A DNA stretch of 64,000 nt from Paraburkholderia sp. BL9I2N2 (GTDB taxonomy: Bacteria > Pseudomonadota > Gammaproteobacteria > Burkholderiales > Burkholderiaceae): the NCBI RefSeq assembly GCF_004339745.1, contig NZ_SMGP01000003.1, positions 992,001-1,056,000 on the forward strand, written 5' to 3'. A program made the position numbers and the translations under genes. The notes below the pieces were generated by a model. The model searched no databases. It had not been told where the DNA came from and worked only from the letters and a program-made list of their open reading frames with translations. The stretch's first letter is position 1. Each line of letters begins with the position of its first letter. Shown here piece after piece: positions 1 through 8,705 of the stretch.

Positions 1-60
1 GACGATATCAGTGAAGGTCCCACCGATATCGACACCGGCCCGGTAAAGTCTTTCAGTCAT
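1..60 (-). CDS. Hydantoinase/5-oxoprolinase subunit A, N-terminal 20 codons only
   Basis: The window holds only the first 20 codons. They contain GVDIGGTFTDIV, the phosphate-binding opening of the HyuA/N-methylhydantoinase/5-oxoprolinase A family. These enzymes open cyclic amides such as hydantoins or 5-oxoproline at the cost of ATP, normally with a HyuB partner that would lie off the left edge. The ATG has a good ribosome site (AAGGTG about 6 bases upstream) and lies 69 bases past the porin stop on the same strand, so it is probably the distal part of the LacI-controlled cluster. The family is clear from the motif; the exact substrate is unknown. Confidence 0.8.
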   Translation of the reverse strand, partial: MTERLYRAGVDIGGTFTDIV

Positions 61-129
61 TACACACCTTACTTGTTAGTCGATGCGGCGCAAACGCGCT
101 GCCGGTTTGCGCCGGTAAAAGCAGTGCTG

Positions 130-1299
130 CTAGAACTTGTGCACGAGTCCGACGCTGACCACCGCCTGGTTCTGCCCCGACGAGGGCAGCATGGTCTGAA
201 TCTGCGAGGCCAGCATGCCGTTAGAAGTCGCCGGCAATGGACCGCCCGTAGGTCGCGGGAAGCCGCCACCGGCCGCGCGCAGATAGATCACTTCCGTGTA
301 GATGGAGGTGCGCTTGGAGAGAAACTTGTCGACCAGCAGATTGACCTGGTGCCAGTGCACCTGCGTGGGTCCGCCCGGACCGCCGGTGATGTTGTCGCTC
401 GTGTACGTGTAGGCCATGCCGAAAAACAGCGTCGGATCGAGGGTGAAGCGCGCATTCGCTTCATAGTTGTTGAAGCGGTAGTTGATGCCGCTCGTCAACG
501 TCGTGCCCACGTTGTTGTAGATCGCGTTGCTGTACATCAGACTCAGCTTGGCCGGTCCGATCACATACGAGGCACCGATGCCCGCAATCTGCTCCCGTTT
601 GGACGTGATCGGCGCATCACAGCAGGTGATGGCACCGTTGGTGTTCACGTTCGCAGTGGTGTTCACGCCGGGTTCGTCATAGAGCGAATAGGCGGCCGCA
701 ATCGAAAATGCGCCCAGCGAATAGATGCCGCCTACCGACCACATGCGATTGTTCGCAAAGGCGCCGGGCGCGTTGCTGAAGGCGTACATCGCGGTGCCGG
801 TGAAGCCCTTGAAGTTCGGCGAGACGTATTTGATCGAGTTATTGACGCGCAGATAGTCGTCGGTATTGTCGTTGTCGTACGGATGCGAAAACATCACGCC
901 GCCCCACGCGCCGTTGGACGTCATCGTCTGCAAGGTGCCGACAATCGCGTCGTATTGGCGGCCGAACGTCAGCGTGCCGTAGTCCGGATTCGAAAAACCC
1001 ACGAATGCCTGGCGGCCGAACATGCGGTTGTTCTGACCGAGCGCGCCGTTGACCGGGTTAAAGCCGTTCTCCAGCGTGAAGATCGCCTTGGTGCCGCCGC
1101 CGAGGTCTTCGGCGCCTCGCAGCCCCCAGCGGCTGCCGTACTCGCCGTTGCCGGTCAACTGCACCGCGCTATGGCCGCCCTGGTTCGACGAGTAGGTGAT
1201 GGCCTCGTTGATGATCCCGTACAGCGTGACGGAACTCTGCGCATGAACGAAACCGCTCCCGCCCAGCAGAGCCGCCATGATGAATAACTTTTCCTTCAC
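130..1299 (-). CDS. Gram-negative outer membrane porin (OmpC-like, Burkholderia type)
   Basis: Outer-membrane general diffusion porin of about 389 residues. It opens with a Sec signal peptide (cleavage after GFVHA), then QSSVTLYGIINE, the usual first beta strand of Burkholderiales porins. GSRWGLRGAEDLGGGTKAIF and NRMFGRQAFVGFS are the usual early family blocks, and the protein ends in the aromatic VGLVHKF needed for outer-membrane assembly. I chose the GTG at 1299 because GGAGAAG precedes it and the signal peptide begins there; a longer ATG form from 1329 lacks this. A LacI-type palindrome and a TATCAT -10 lie upstream, so it is probably co-regulated with the peptide-type ABC importer upstream, supplying the outer-membrane route for the same solute. 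Confidence 0.95.
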   Translation of the reverse strand: MKEKLFIMAALLGGSGFVHAQSSVTLYGIINEAITYSSNQGGHSAVQLTGNGEYGSRWGLRGAEDLGGGTKAIFTLENGFNPVNGALGQNNRMFGRQAFVGFSNPDYGTLTFGRQYDAIVGTLQTMTSNGAWGGVMFSHPYDNDNTDDYLRVNNSIKYVSPNFKGFTGTAMYAFSNAPGAFANNRMWSVGGIYSLGAFSIAAAYSLYDEPGVNTTANVNTNGAITCCDAPITSKREQIAGIGASYVIGPAKLSLMYSNAIYNNVGTTLTSGINYRFNNYEANARFTLDPTLFFGMAYTYTSDNITGGPGGPTQVHWHQVNLLVDKFLSKRTSIYTEVIYLRAAGGGFPRPTGGPLPATSNGMLASQIQTMLPSSGQNQAVVSVGLVHKF

Positions 1300-1352
1300 C
1301 GCTCTTCTCCAAACAAGAAATCGCGACACCCCGGTCGGCTAGCGATCGATTG

Positions 1353-1375
1353 ATGATAGCAAATGAATCGATTCA
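1353..1375 (-). promoter_or_regulatory. Porin promoter with LacI-type operator
   Basis: A perfect palindrome TGAATCGATTCA at 1364-1375 sits just upstream of a -10-like TATCAT (minus strand, 1353-1358). The operator would therefore occupy the -35/-10 spacer. The same 12-mer occurs at two more promoters of this cluster and, with one mismatch, at the repressor gene. The central CG is typical of LacI/GalR operators. The -35 is weak. Confidence 0.75.
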
Positions 1376-1437
1376 CCAAAGATTAAAAAAAATGTCCATA
1401 GGTGGACCGGCTCACTGCTTGACCCGGATCTTCTTCT

Positions 1438-2271
1438 TTACTGCTCAGATCGCCTCTCTTGCAGCCGGCCAATGCCTTTCGGGACCGCCGCCAGCAACTC
1501 CGTTGTGTAGCGCTCGCGTGGTTCGAACAGCACCTGATCCACGGCTCCCGCTTCGACGACGCGCCCTTCTCGCATCACCACCACCCGCTGGCACAACTCG
1601 CCGACCAGCGCCAGATCGTGGCTGATCACGACCAGCGAGACACCGGCGCTCTGGTGGAGGTCGCGCAGCAGCCGGATGATCTCCGCCTGGATCGATACGT
1701 CGAGCGCGGAAGTGGGTTCATCGGCAACGACCAGTTCCGGACGGCGCGCGAGCGCCCGTGCGATGCCCACGCGTTGGCGCTGGCCGCCCGATAACTGATG
1801 CGGATAGCGCGCCAGCACGAATGCCGGCAGCCGCACCATGTCGAGCAACTGGCGCACCGGCACGCCGTCGTTGCCGATCGCTTCCGCCAGCGTCGTGGCA
1901 ATCGTCTTGCGCGGGTTCAGTGAGTTCGTCGTGCTTTGGAACACCATCTGGACACGCTCGCGAAACGTCGCGTTCTGCGCTCGCGTCATCGTGTTCAACG
2001 CGTCGCCTCTGAAACAGATCGAGCCGGAAGTCGGCGCGGTGAGGCCGACCATCATGCGCGCGACAGTCGATTTGCCGCTGCCGCTTTCGCCGACGATAGC
2101 GAGCGCGTCGCCCTTCGCCACCTCGAGACTCACGCCCGACACCGCATGAAAGCGGCGCCGGTTGAACATGCGCTCGAGCGGCGAACGCGCCAGCGCATAG
2201 GATTTGCCGACCTCCTGCAGCGCGAAGATCGGCTGCGTGGCGAGAGCGGCGTTCGGCACACTAACGGACAT
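1438..2271 (-). CDS. Peptide-type ABC transporter ATPase, DppF/OppF-like
   Basis: Second ATPase of a dipeptide/oligopeptide/nickel-type importer, 277 residues, cytoplasmic. Walker A GESGSGKST, signature LSGGQRQRVGIARAL and Walker B LVVADEPTSALD are intact. The N-terminal phrase LERMFNRRRFHAVSGVSLEV is typical of DppF/OppF rather than DppD. The ATG at 2271 overlaps the end of the preceding ATPase gene by 11 bases, which argues against the longer 2307 start. Last gene of the transporter run; the porin follows after 138 bases with its own operator. Confidence 0.93.
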   Translation of the reverse strand: MSVSVPNAALATQPIFALQEVGKSYALARSPLERMFNRRRFHAVSGVSLEVAKGDALAIVGESGSGKSTVARMMVGLTAPTSGSICFRGDALNTMTRAQNATFRERVQMVFQSTTNSLNPRKTIATTLAEAIGNDGVPVRQLLDMVRLPAFVLARYPHQLSGGQRQRVGIARALARRPELVVADEPTSALDVSIQAEIIRLLRDLHQSAGVSLVVISHDLALVGELCQRVVVMREGRVVEAGAVDQVLFEPRERYTTELLAAVPKGIGRLQERRSEQ

Positions 2272-3103
2272 CGCGCGTCTCCTCAGGTTGATGACGGCCC
2301 GTAGCACGCGTAACCGGCAAACGCGGAATGCTCGCGATCAGATGCCGCGTGTAGTCGTGCGAAGGCCGCAGAAAGATATCCTCCACCGAGCCGGCTTCGA
2401 CCACGCACCCCTGCTTCAGCACGACGGCGCGTGAACACAGTTCCGCCATCAGGTCGAGGTTGTGCGTGATGAACACGAGGCCGAGATCCATCTCGTCCAC
2501 CAGCGTTCGCAGTAACTCGACGATCTGCGCCTGCACGGTCACGTCGAGCGCGGTAGTGGGCTCGTCCGCGAGCAGCAGCGCCGGTTCACAGACAATCGCG
2601 GCGGCAATCATCGCGCGTTGTTTCATGCCGCCGCTCAGTTCGTGCGGATACGCGCGCTCCGTGGTGCGCGGGTCTTTGAAACCGACGCGTTCGAGCACGC
2701 CATGCACTTCGTCGCGGATCGCGCGGCCGCGCAGCGGACGGTGCGCGCGGATCACGTCGGCGAGTTGCGCGCCGATCGTGAAGGCAGGGTTAAGCGCCGT
2801 CGCCGGATCCTGGAAGATCATGGAGACGCGCCGTCCACGCAATGCCCGCATAAGCGCCTCCGAAGCACGGCCCAGGTCTTCGCCGTCGAGCACGATCCGG
2901 CCGCCGCTGATACGCCCCGCGTTGCCAAGCAACCCGAGCACCGCCAGCGACGCGACACTCTTGCCCGAACCCGATTCGCCGACGAGACCGACCGCCTCGC
3001 CGCGTCCCACGTGCAAATCGAGTCCATGCAACACTTCGGTCTGCGTCTTGCCCGAACCGAAAGTGACGCGCAGGCTTTCGATCGACAGAAGCGCTTCGTT
3101 CAT
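2261..3103 (-). CDS. Peptide-type ABC transporter ATPase, DppD/OppD-like
   Basis: First ATPase of the importer, 280 residues. Walker A GESGSGKSV, signature LSGGMKQRAMIAAAI and Walker B LLLADEPTTALD are present, followed by the C-terminal oligopeptide-transporter extension (PSHDYTRHLIASIPRLP). The ATG at 3103 overlaps the permease stop as ATGA, showing translational coupling; the open frame extends 62 codons further upstream but those codons overlie the permease gene and do not look like this family. Confidence 0.95.
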   Translation of the reverse strand: MNEALLSIESLRVTFGSGKTQTEVLHGLDLHVGRGEAVGLVGESGSGKSVASLAVLGLLGNAGRISGGRIVLDGEDLGRASEALMRALRGRRVSMIFQDPATALNPAFTIGAQLADVIRAHRPLRGRAIRDEVHGVLERVGFKDPRTTERAYPHELSGGMKQRAMIAAAIVCEPALLLADEPTTALDVTVQAQIVELLRTLVDEMDLGLVFITHNLDLMAELCSRAVVLKQGCVVEAGSVEDIFLRPSHDYTRHLIASIPRLPVTRATGRHQPEETRDVR

Positions 3104-4071
3104 AGCGACGCTCCCGGCACATTCGCCGCATGCGCATTGCGCCGCCGCGGGTCGAGAATGGTGCGCATCGAGTCGCCGAACAGATTGAAGGCGAGCACGC
3201 TGACGAACACCGCCGCGCCCGGAAACACCGACACCCACCAGTTGTCGGTGAAAATCAGTGCGCGCGCATCGGAGAGCATCGCGCCCCAACTCGGCGTCGG
3301 TGGTTGCACACCGAGTCCGATGAAACTGAGCGACGCTTCCACGATGATCGTCACGCCGAGCAGCAGCGACGCCTGGATCAGCACCGGCGAGATGATGTTG
3401 GGCAAAACGTCGGAGAGCATGATGCGCGCCTCGCTCGCGCCTTGCAGAACCCGTGCGGCGACATACTCCGCTTGCGACTCGGCCTTCGCGAGACTATGGG
3501 TGAGCCGCGCAAGACCCGGCGCGTACAGCACGCCGATCAGCAGCACGAGCTTGGTTTCATTCGAAATGGCGAGCAATCCGACACGCAGCGTATCAGTGCC
3601 GGTAATGCCGACGAGCGCGATCGCCCAGATCAAGAGCGGAATCGACGCGAGCACTTCCATCACTTTCATCAGCGTTTCGTCGAGCCATGAGCCGGATTTG
3701 CAGCCGGCTACGAGGCCGATGCCCGTGCCGAGCACGAGGCCGATCGCGACTGCGCACAGTCCGATGGATAGCGACGCGCGAGCGCCCCATATCGTGCGGC
3801 TCAGAATGTCACGGCCCACCTGATCGGTACCGAGCCAGAATGCCGCGCTCGGCGCTTCCAGCCGATGTTCGATATAGAGCTGCAGCGGATCCTTCAAGGG
3901 CAGCCACGGCGCGCACAATGCAATCACGCCCAGCAGCACGATCGTTACGAGACCGATAGCACCAGCCGGTTCATGCATCAGCGCGCGCAGCAACCGGCCG
4001 GCCGATGCGAGCCATGCGCCGAGCACAGGTGGCTTGCGGTGCACGTTGGGTAGCGATGAATCAGCCATCAT
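3100..4071 (-). CDS. Peptide-type ABC transporter permease, DppC-like
   Basis: Inner-membrane permease of 323 residues with the DppC-type amino end (HEPAGAIGLVTIVLL), the phrase FWLGTDQVGRDILSRTIWGARASL diagnostic of DppC/OppC, and the EAA loop region (EYVAARVLQGASEARIMLSDVLPN). The start at 4071 overlaps the upstream permease stop as ATGA. Forms the pore with the DppB-like neighbour. Confidence 0.94.
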   Translation of the reverse strand: MMADSSLPNVHRKPPVLGAWLASAGRLLRALMHEPAGAIGLVTIVLLGVIALCAPWLPLKDPLQLYIEHRLEAPSAAFWLGTDQVGRDILSRTIWGARASLSIGLCAVAIGLVLGTGIGLVAGCKSGSWLDETLMKVMEVLASIPLLIWAIALVGITGTDTLRVGLLAISNETKLVLLIGVLYAPGLARLTHSLAKAESQAEYVAARVLQGASEARIMLSDVLPNIISPVLIQASLLLGVTIIVEASLSFIGLGVQPPTPSWGAMLSDARALIFTDNWWVSVFPGAAVFVSVLAFNLFGDSMRTILDPRRRNAHAANVPGASL

Positions 4072-5003
4072 GTTCTGTTCGCCTTCGGGTCGAGATAACC
4101 ATGCAGTACGTCGGCGCACGTGTTCGACGCGATGAAGATCGTCGTGACCACGAGCACGATGGCCTGCACCGTTGGATAGTCGCGCTGGAAGATCGCCGTG
4201 AGCAACGCACGCGAGACGCCCGGCAGATTGAAAATCTGTTCCACGATCAACGCCCAGCCGAACATGTAGCCGTAACTCATCGCGGCCGTGCTCACGAGCG
4301 ACGGCAACGCGTTCTTTAGTGCATACAGGCGAATACGCGACGGCGACAAACCGAGCGCTCTGGCGGTTCGCACATAATCCTGCGAGAGCGCGTCAACCAT
4401 GTTCGCCCGCACCAGACGGCTCAGCACGGAGATGTAGTACACCGACATCGTCAGGACGGGCAACACCAGCGCGAGCAGATGAGCCGCCGATCCGTCCGAC
4501 CAGGGCGTGAGGCCGCCCACCGGAAACCACCCGGTTTTGAGCGCGACATAGCGGATCAGCAGCAGCCCCAGCCAGAACGACGGCACGGATAAACCGACGA
4601 TCGCCACAGCTCGCAGCAGATGGTCCGTGCCGCTGTTCTCTTTCAGTGCCGCCACGGTGCCGAGCACGATCGACACCACGATCGTGAAGATGAACGACAG
4701 CGTGACGAGCTCGACGGTATTCGGCAAGGTATCGGCGATCTGCGGCCCGATCGAATTGCCGGTCACGTAGGACTTGCCGAAATCGAGCGCGAGCGCACCG
4801 TTCAGCCACGTGCCGTATTGCGCGGCGACAGGCCGGTCGAGTCCATATTGATGATTGAACGCGGCAATCTGTTCGACACTTGCGTCGCTGCCCAGGGTCA
4901 GACGCGCGGGCGACACGGGTGTCGCGCGACACATCGCGAACAGCAACGCGCTCACCACAAGTAGCACCAGCACGGACGAAAAGAGCCTTGAAACGGCTTT
5001 CAT
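4068..5003 (-). CDS. Peptide-type ABC transporter permease, DppB-like
   Basis: Inner-membrane permease of 311 residues. The order of a signal-anchor helix, the LGLDRPVAAQYGTWL block, a large transmembrane domain and the EAA loop (DYVRTARALGLSPSRIRLYALKNALPS) fits DppB/OppB. The ATG at 5003 has GAGG five to eight bases upstream; a GTG two codons earlier would overlap that ribosome site. It starts seven bases after the binding-protein stop, in the same transcript. Confidence 0.94.
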   Translation of the reverse strand: MKAVSRLFSSVLVLLVVSALLFAMCRATPVSPARLTLGSDASVEQIAAFNHQYGLDRPVAAQYGTWLNGALALDFGKSYVTGNSIGPQIADTLPNTVELVTLSFIFTIVVSIVLGTVAALKENSGTDHLLRAVAIVGLSVPSFWLGLLLIRYVALKTGWFPVGGLTPWSDGSAAHLLALVLPVLTMSVYYISVLSRLVRANMVDALSQDYVRTARALGLSPSRIRLYALKNALPSLVSTAAMSYGYMFGWALIVEQIFNLPGVSRALLTAIFQRDYPTVQAIVLVVTTIFIASNTCADVLHGYLDPKANRT

Positions 5004-5010
5004 ATCCACC

Positions 5011-6576
5011 TCACGCCTTCGCGAGATAAACGTTGTCGAGCATCAGCGAGAAGCCGGTGTTCACCTGGAAATCCTTGACGTTGCTGCGCCACAGGTTCTG
5101 CACTTCCAGCGCGCCGATCCAGACGGCCGGACAGTCGCGCGCCAACACCTGCTGAAGCTTCGCGAGGATCGGCTTCAGCGCAGCCGGATCGTCGACCAGA
5201 TAGCTGTCGTCGATCAGCTTCAGTAGTTCGGCACTCTCGTAGCCGCTCGCTTTCCAGAGACTTTCGGTTGGCCGGAACAGCGCATTGAGCAGATACGTCG
5301 GCTCCGGCGGTGCGATGAAACCGGTCAACGCCGCAGCGTGGTTACCGACCAGCACCTGCGAGATCATCTGCCCGAAATCGAGTGGACGCAAATTGACTCG
5401 CACACCCAGCGACGCCAGTTGCGCCTGAATGAAAAGCGCCGTCGACGATGTATCGATCAGATACGCAGGCTGCACGTACAGTAGATCGAACGACGCGCCA
5501 CTCGCGTACTTCGAGCTTTTCAACGCCGCTCGCGCATGGTCCAGATTGAACGCCAGGCTTCCGGCCGAGCCAGCGTCGTACCACGACGACTCCGGCGCAA
5601 ATGGCATGCTGCTCCCTTTCACTGCGCCGTAGCACAGATCGCGGCAGATCTTGGCGCGGTCCAGCACAAGCGAAACCGCACGGCGAAACGCCGGGTCGTC
5701 GAACGGCGCCTTGCGGTTGTTCAGGCACATCATCAGCGGGCTGGTCGGCGATGCGCGGCTATCGCCCGCAAGGCCCGCCGACGTGCGGATCTGCGCAAAG
5801 GTTTGGGCCGGCGGCGCACTAATGATCTGCGTCTGGTCCGACATCAGCGAAGCGAGCCGCGACGACTCTTCCGGAATGATGCGGAACACGATCTTGTCCC
5901 AATGCGGCTCGCCTTTGCCCCAGTAAGCCGGATTGCGCTTCAACTCGACGAAGTCGTTCGCTTTCGACTGCACGAAAATCGCCGGGCCGGTGCCGACACC
6001 GACCGGCGTCTGCTTGAAGTAGCCATCCGGGTGCTGCTCGCGGCTGCCTGCCGGAAAAATACCCATGTACTTCGACATGTAGTCGAGCAACGGCCGGTAG
6101 GGACGCTTGAGGCGGATCACAGCGGTGTGCGCGTCCGGTGCGCTCACCGACTCGATCACAGTCCAGAACGGACGGCGGAACGCCTTGTTCGCGGGATTCA
6201 GCACGTAATCGAAGCTATATTTCACGTCGGCGGAAGTGAAGGGTTGGCCGTTCTGAAAGTTCACGCCGCGCTGCAGATCGAATGTGTAGGTCAGTTTGTC
6301 CGGCGAAATCGTCCACGCGCGCGCCAGTTGCGGCACCCGCTGACCGCGCGCGTCGATGCCGACCAGATTCTCGAAGATCAACTGGTTGATCGCCATCACG
6401 TCGTGATTCGGCTGGTTGATCGGATCGAGCGTTTGCGGATTGCTCGGAATGGCGACCGAGAGCACCCCTGCTTGCGCCGCGAAGACGCGGCCTTCGAATG
6501 CGAACGGCAGTGAAAGCCCCGCGATACCCGCGGCGCCTGCGCGCAGCAGTTGTCGTCGCCTGTTGCTGAAAGTCAT
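5011..6576 (-). CDS. ABC transporter solute-binding protein, family 5 (DppA/OppA-like)
   Basis: Periplasmic binding protein of 521 residues, family 5 (peptides, nickel and similar solutes). The leader NRRRQLLRAGAAGIAGLSLP has consecutive arginines before a hydrophobic stretch, so export by the Tat route is likely. LTYTFDLQRGVNFQNGQPFTSADV is the family 5 signature block. The ATG at 6576 follows AGAGGA at good spacing. First gene of the importer operon, directly behind a promoter and a LacI-type operator. The solute cannot be read from sequence; the hydantoinase at the left edge suggests a cyclic amide or an amino-acid derivative (inference). Confidence 0.93.
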   Translation of the reverse strand: MTFSNRRRQLLRAGAAGIAGLSLPFAFEGRVFAAQAGVLSVAIPSNPQTLDPINQPNHDVMAINQLIFENLVGIDARGQRVPQLARAWTISPDKLTYTFDLQRGVNFQNGQPFTSADVKYSFDYVLNPANKAFRRPFWTVIESVSAPDAHTAVIRLKRPYRPLLDYMSKYMGIFPAGSREQHPDGYFKQTPVGVGTGPAIFVQSKANDFVELKRNPAYWGKGEPHWDKIVFRIIPEESSRLASLMSDQTQIISAPPAQTFAQIRTSAGLAGDSRASPTSPLMMCLNNRKAPFDDPAFRRAVSLVLDRAKICRDLCYGAVKGSSMPFAPESSWYDAGSAGSLAFNLDHARAALKSSKYASGASFDLLYVQPAYLIDTSSTALFIQAQLASLGVRVNLRPLDFGQMISQVLVGNHAAALTGFIAPPEPTYLLNALFRPTESLWKASGYESAELLKLIDDSYLVDDPAALKPILAKLQQVLARDCPAVWIGALEVQNLWRSNVKDFQVNTGFSLMLDNVYLAKA

Positions 6577-6620
6577 GAAATCCTCTGCTTTTTCAATGCC
6601 GCGCAACTCAACATGTGTTA

Positions 6621-6665
6621 GTGAATCGATTCACAGACAATAGTCAGGTTGGCGCGACGAGTCAA
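6621..6665 (-). promoter_or_regulatory. Importer operon promoter with LacI-type operator
   Basis: On the minus strand, TTGACT (6660-6665) and TATTGT (6637-6642) are separated by exactly 17 bases. The 14-base perfect palindrome GTGAATCGATTCAC (6621-6634) follows the -10, near the expected transcription start. A repressor bound there would block initiation. Confidence 0.8.
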
Positions 6666-6721
6666 CTTTTTAAAAATATCGGAAACCCTGGCTGGCGCGT
6701 TCAGAGCGCTTTGCGGCGGAC

Positions 6722-7471
6722 CTATGCGAGCAGCGACGCGGCATCTGCGAGCGACAGCACCGTGGTGCGCGAATCGAATGCCGTGGAAAAAAGATGATCA
6801 TGCACGACCTGGTCCGGGTCGTAACAGCAATCCTTGACGGTGTACAGGCGGAAGTCCGCGTCGCTCGCATAGGCGACCGACGACAGCACGACGCCGGTCG
6901 ACGCAATTCCGACCATGATCAGCGTATCGATACCCTGCGCGGAAAGCCGCGCCTGTAGATCAGTACCGAAAAACACGCTGACACGATGCCCGATGATGAG
7001 CGGTTCGTTGGCTTACTGGCCGAGTTCCGACGCGATTTTGTCATTGATGAAAAGGCCGAGTTGCTTGAGCCCTTGCCCGTTCTTGTTCAACGGGCTGACT
7101 TCCGGATAGCCTGGACTGAACTGGATCTTGGCGAAATAGACGCTGACGCCTTTGGCCCGCGCGGCATCGCACAACTTGCGCGTGTTGGCGAGCAGCGTAG
7201 GCGCGACAGATGGAAAGAGCCCCAGGATGTCGGTCTGATAATGCATCACAACAAGCGCCGTTTGTGCCGGCACGATCGCCGGTATCTGCGCACCCACGCT
7301 TTGCGCGGACGCGGCGCTGATCGCGCCATCTCCACAGCCATCAAGGCCGAGTCCCGTCGCCACCGCGCCGGCCAGCGCGCCCGCCGTTTTCATAAACCGC
7401 CGACGGCCCGCACGGCCGCCTTCCTCGTTCTCGCCCTGCCCCGATCGTAAGTCGTTTTTCCTGTCGCTCAT
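6722..7471 (-). pseudogene. Tat-exported isochorismatase-fold (cysteine hydrolase) protein, interrupted by in-frame TAA
   Basis: One continuous frame of 249 codons is interrupted once by TAA at 7013-7015; the downstream part (ANEPLIIGHRVSVFFGTD onward) is in the same frame, so a single base change restores it. The leader GRRRFMKTAGALAGAVATGLGLDGC is a near-ideal Tat signal with a possible lipobox (LDGC). The rest is an isochorismatase/carbamoylsarcosine-amidase fold. The usual catalytic triad is absent: the first Asp position (IDxQ) is His (MHYQTD), the Lys region reads GHRVSVFFGTD, and the Cys position (TNxCV) is Val (STGVVLSS). An annotated gene may appear as two fragments. The ATG at 7471 follows AAGG; an ATG at 7504 lies inside the operator. 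Confidence 0.8.
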
Positions 7472-7491
7472 ATCATGCCTTGAGTTTTTGG

Positions 7492-7548
7492 TGAATCGAT
7501 TCATTTACCGTCCATGCGCAATGTCGGCGGCGAAAAATCCGCTGTCAA
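7492..7548 (-). promoter_or_regulatory. Promoter and LacI-type operator of the isochorismatase-fold gene
   Basis: A consensus TTGACA (minus strand, 7543-7548) is followed 17 bases later by GACATT (7520-7525), then by the perfect palindrome TGAATCGATTCA (7492-7503) upstream of the preferred ATG at 7471. Its position downstream of the -10 matches the importer promoter. Confidence 0.75.
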
Positions 7549-7587
7549 GCAACTTTGCGATCGGGCAAACCCTGGGAATCGATCCGG

Positions 7588-8670
7588 CTAGCGCTTTTTG
7601 CGGCGGGCAGGACTGCGTGGCGCGCCGCACGACTCGCGCACGATCATCCGCATGGGATGTTTGGAGCGACGGATGCCGGACGGCGCGCTGCCGTCGATCA
7701 GCTGCAACATCATGTCCGCTGCTTCGCGGCCGACGTCGCGCGGGTTCTGCGTCACCACGGTCAATGCCGGCGACGCGATTCCGGAATACTCGTGCTCGCC
7801 GATGGAAATCACCGACAGGTCTGCCGGGATCGACAGCCCGGTTTCCCGCACGACTTCAAGCACGATGGCCACGTCGTTCAGCGTGGCGATGATCGCGGAA
7901 GGCGGCTGCGGAGCGCTGAGCAGCGCCCGGCAGACGTCCTTGTTGAAGGCGCTGGTGCGCAGCACGAGCGCCGGATCGAGCGCGATGCCGGCGGCCTCGC
8001 ACGCGGCCAGATAGCCACGTACCATCTCGCGGCCTACCCACGTGTTTTCGTGGCCGGCCACAAGCGCAATCGCGCGATGCCCGAGCGACGTGAGATAGCG
8101 CACAGCCTGACGGCAGCCGTCGGCGTGATCGGTCAGTACCGAATTGAATTCGCCCTGGGCATCGCGCTCCCACAGCACGACCGGCATATTCAGGGTATGC
8201 AGGAAGTTGAAATAGGAAGGCGTCTCGTCGTCGGAAATCGCGCCGATGAATCCGTCGATGCGGCGTTGCTTCAGGCTCGACAGAATGGCCCGTTCGCGCT
8301 CGAGATCGTAATGTGAATTGGCGATCAGAATCTCGAAACCCCTTGCCCGCAGGCGCTCTTCGGCGGCGCTCACCATCTGTGCGGCGGTGTGCTGCGTGAT
8401 GTCGGAAATCAGGCAGCCAATCGCGCTCGAACTGCCTTTGCGCATGCTGCGCGCCACCACGTTCGGCACGAAATTCAACTCGGCCACCGCGGCACGCACC
8501 GCCTCCTGAATGGCCGGCGCCACATTCTCGCGGCCGTTCAGCACACGCGACACCGAACCGACCGACACCTTCGCGAGACGCGCGACGTCCTGCACGGTGG
8601 GCGAGCCCTGCGGAGATTTGCGGCTGCGCAACGCAGGCTTAACGGGTTTGCTGGCTCTCTCTTTGGGCAT
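7588..8670 (-). CDS. LacI/GalR-family transcriptional repressor
   Basis: Repressor of about 360 residues. The N-terminal HTH reads PTVQDVARLAKVSVGSVSRVLNG, the classical LacI signature with the hinge helix soon after, followed by a periplasmic-binding-protein-like effector domain (SSAIGCLISDITQHTAAQMV onward). The frame is open to 8718, but the -10 element lies only 8 bases before that ATG and a degenerate operator overlaps it, so I prefer the ATG at 8670; either start leaves the HTH intact. The same palindrome at the porin, importer, isochorismatase-fold and own promoters makes this the probable local repressor, with autoregulation. Confidence 0.93.
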   Translation of the reverse strand: MPKERASKPVKPALRSRKSPQGSPTVQDVARLAKVSVGSVSRVLNGRENVAPAIQEAVRAAVAELNFVPNVVARSMRKGSSSAIGCLISDITQHTAAQMVSAAEERLRARGFEILIANSHYDLERERAILSSLKQRRIDGFIGAISDDETPSYFNFLHTLNMPVVLWERDAQGEFNSVLTDHADGCRQAVRYLTSLGHRAIALVAGHENTWVGREMVRGYLAACEAAGIALDPALVLRTSAFNKDVCRALLSAPQPPSAIIATLNDVAIVLEVVRETGLSIPADLSVISIGEHEYSGIASPALTVVTQNPRDVGREAADMMLQLIDGSAPSGIRRSKHPMRMIVRESCGAPRSPARRKKR

Positions 8671-8705
8671 GACGGAAGGCGGAACGGTGGTCGATCGATT
8701 CTCGA

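Noticed and set aside
73..1287. 404-codon plus-strand frame opposite the porin
   Set aside because: Arg/His-rich antisense shadow of the porin gene; no ribosome site or family features.
2618..3823. Long plus-strand frame opposite the ABC ATPase and permease
   Set aside because: Spans two real minus-strand genes and has random composition; a GC-skew artefact.
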